Source of the DNA: Micromonospora sediminicola
GTDB lineage: Bacteria; Actinomycetota; Actinomycetes; Mycobacteriales; Micromonosporaceae
Assembly: GCF_900089585.1 (NCBI RefSeq)
Contig: NZ_FLRH01000003.1
Coordinates: forward strand, 3,238,501-3,302,500
DNA length: 64,000 bases
Direction: 5' to 3'
The position numbers and the translations under genes are program-made. This document shows positions 64,000 to 64,000 of this stretch, in pieces. The number at the start of each line of letters is the position of its first letter. Positions within the stretch are counted from its first letter, which is position 1. The notes under the pieces were generated by a model. The model did no database searches. It saw only the letters and a program-made list of their open reading frames with translations, and had not been told where the DNA came from.

Positions 64000-64000
64000 T

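Overview
The window is very GC-rich actinobacterial DNA. GTG starts, four-base ATGA/GTGA gene overlaps and leaderless-looking starts are common. Gene content fits a Micromonospora-like or Streptomyces-like filamentous actinomycete, and I lean to Micromonosporaceae by overall impression only. No rRNA, tRNA, CRISPR array, insertion sequence or integrase was seen.

Layout. (1) 1-2623: end of an amidohydrolase, an argininosuccinate-lyase-like enzyme and a ROK sugar kinase in one overlapping operon, then a proline-rich membrane-anchored protein (2915-3928). (2) 3994-12160, minus strand: a compact RiPP cluster. It has an unlisted 47-residue precursor ending in MCCNVAF, a hairpin, a B12-binding radical SAM enzyme, a second radical SAM enzyme, a YcaO cyclodehydratase, a SagB-type dehydrogenase, an M16 peptidase and an MFS exporter. 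The predicted product is a small thiazole-bearing, radical-SAM-modified peptide; I recognise no described product. (3) about 12.5-39.5 kb: a type II polyketide cluster of the actinorhodin/granaticin/frenolicin (benzoisochromanequinone) kind. It has KS, chain-length factor, ACP, aromatase, ActIV-like cyclase, ActIII-like ketoreductase, an ActVA-5/ActVB-like monooxygenase pair, an ABM monooxygenase, a SnoaL-like protein, SDR, MDR and NmrA redox enzymes, a FrnE-like protein and a private acetyl-CoA carboxylase. It also has an F420 pair (CofC plus glucose-6-phosphate-dehydrogenase-like enzyme), MarR with an MFS pump, a LuxR regulator and a SARP activator. Pairs of TCGAnnn heptamers spaced 11 bp, the known SARP operator pattern, precede at least seven transcription units and tie the cluster together as one regulon.

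(4) 39.5-42.3 kb: two secreted proteins, one with an HExxH zinc-peptidase motif. (5) 42.4-48.7 kb: class I ribonucleotide reductase behind paired NrdR-like boxes and a cobalamin riboswitch, a PrsW-like membrane protease, and a LysE exporter/thioesterase pair behind a second, nearly identical cobalamin riboswitch. (6) 48.7-54.9 kb: a copper operon (PCu(A)C lipoprotein, DyP peroxidase, CopC, CopD-CtaG fusion, PepSY protein). (7) 55.1-64 kb: a zinc-starvation (Zur-type) island with an AztABCD-like zinc ABC importer and two AztD paralogues, two COG0523/CobW proteins, a small [2Fe-2S]-type protein and alternative ribosomal proteins L31, L28 and L32, with Zur-box-like palindromes at several promoters.
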